This document shows, in pieces, positions 5,287-5,602 of a stretch of 5,602 bases of DNA (within the stretch, counting starts at the first letter, position 1; each line of letters starts with the position of its first letter). The position numbers and the translations under genes were made by a program. This stretch comes from Desulfobacteraceae bacterium (GTDB taxonomy: Bacteria > Desulfobacterota > Desulfobacteria > Desulfobacterales > JAABRJ01): assembly GCA_011390985.1 (NCBI GenBank), contig JAABRJ010000134.1:1-5602 (forward strand), given 5' to 3'. The notes under the pieces were generated by a model. It had not been told where the DNA came from. It searched no databases and saw only the letters and a program-made list of their open reading frames with translations.

Positions 5287-5602
5287 ATGGAACTGGTTAT
5301 CAACGGTAAAATCGCGCTGGTGACCGCCGCCAGCCGCGGGTTGGGCCGGGGCTGCGCCGAGGCATTGGCCGCGGAGGGCTGCCGGGTGGCGATCTGTTCC
5401 CGCGACGGGGGTCAGGCGAGGCGCGCCGCCGAGGAAATCGCCGCCCAAACCGGCGCCGAGGTCCTGGGATTCGCGGCTGATGTGAGCCGCGTGGAGGCGA
5501 TCGGGGGTTTGCTGGAAGGGGTGCGGCAGTCCCTGGGGGACCCGGAAATCCTGGTGACCAATGCCGGCGGCCCGCCGCCGGGCAACTTCGCCTCCACCCC
5601 GA
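5287..5602 (+). CDS. SDR family oxidoreductase, N-terminal part (cut by window edge)
   Basis: First 105 residues of a classical short-chain dehydrogenase/reductase, an NAD(P)-dependent oxidoreductase with a Rossmann fold. The cofactor-binding loop reads TAASRGLG (13-20), a known variant of TGxxxGxG in which the first Gly is Ala. R39 after the second beta strand (CSRD) suggests NADP(H) preference. D65-V66 contacts the adenine in known members, and N92-A93-G94 is the NAG motif, here extended to NAGGPPPG. The catalytic Ser, Tyr and Lys lie beyond the window, so activity cannot be judged. FabG-like and acetoin or sorbitol-type SDRs look alike in this region; the substrate is unknown. ATG 5287 is well supported: GGGAGG at 5274-5279 lies 7 nt upstream. 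The gene is divergent from ycaO and has its own likely promoter at 5130-5159, which leaves a leader of about 120 nt. Confidence 0.93.
   Translation, partial: MELVINGKIALVTAASRGLGRGCAEALAAEGCRVAICSRDGGQARRAAEEIAAQTGAEVLGFAADVSRVEAIGGLLEGVRQSLGDPEILVTNAGGPPPGNFASTP

Overview
The window is GC-rich DNA (roughly 60% by eye) with tight bacterial gene packing. Gene content suggests a Gram-negative proteobacterium. A Desulfobacterota/deltaproteobacterial source is my best guess from the combination of a YcaO protein with an N-terminal extension, an MltD-like transglycosylase and a DUF4126 protein, but this is inference and not proven by the sequence.

Layout: four genes lie on the minus strand and one on the plus strand. 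Reading the minus strand from right to left, a YcaO-domain protein (4933-3185) overlaps a secreted or lipid-anchored lytic transglycosylase with SLT and LysM domains (3194-2091). After an AT-rich gap of about 170 bp come a DUF4126 membrane protein (1917-1282) and a YihY/BrkB-family inner-membrane protein (1278 to the left edge, 3' end cut off). On the right, a classical short-chain dehydrogenase/reductase (SDR) starts at 5287 on the plus strand and runs off the window.

Transcription units inferred from spacing: (i) ycaO-like plus mltD-like, with overlapping stop and start; (ii) DUF4126 plus yihY-like, separated by three bases if the yihY-like gene starts at GTG 1278; (iii) the SDR, divergent from unit i. 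The 353-bp divergent region (4934-5286) holds a good sigma70-like promoter toward the SDR, a weaker one toward ycaO, and a hairpin plus T7 tract that reads as an intrinsic terminator on the minus strand, placed so that it would stop antisense transcription from the SDR side before the ycaO promoter.

Function: three of the four minus-strand products are cell-envelope proteins (peptidoglycan cleavage and two integral membrane proteins). The YcaO protein is the least ordinary gene. It carries the ATP-binding glutamates of the family, an uncharacterised N-terminal half, and a PYPYP stretch exactly where the family usually has Q-x-R. No RiPP precursor, TfuA or docking partner is visible next to it. 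There are no RNA genes, CRISPR arrays, insertion sequences or phage genes.
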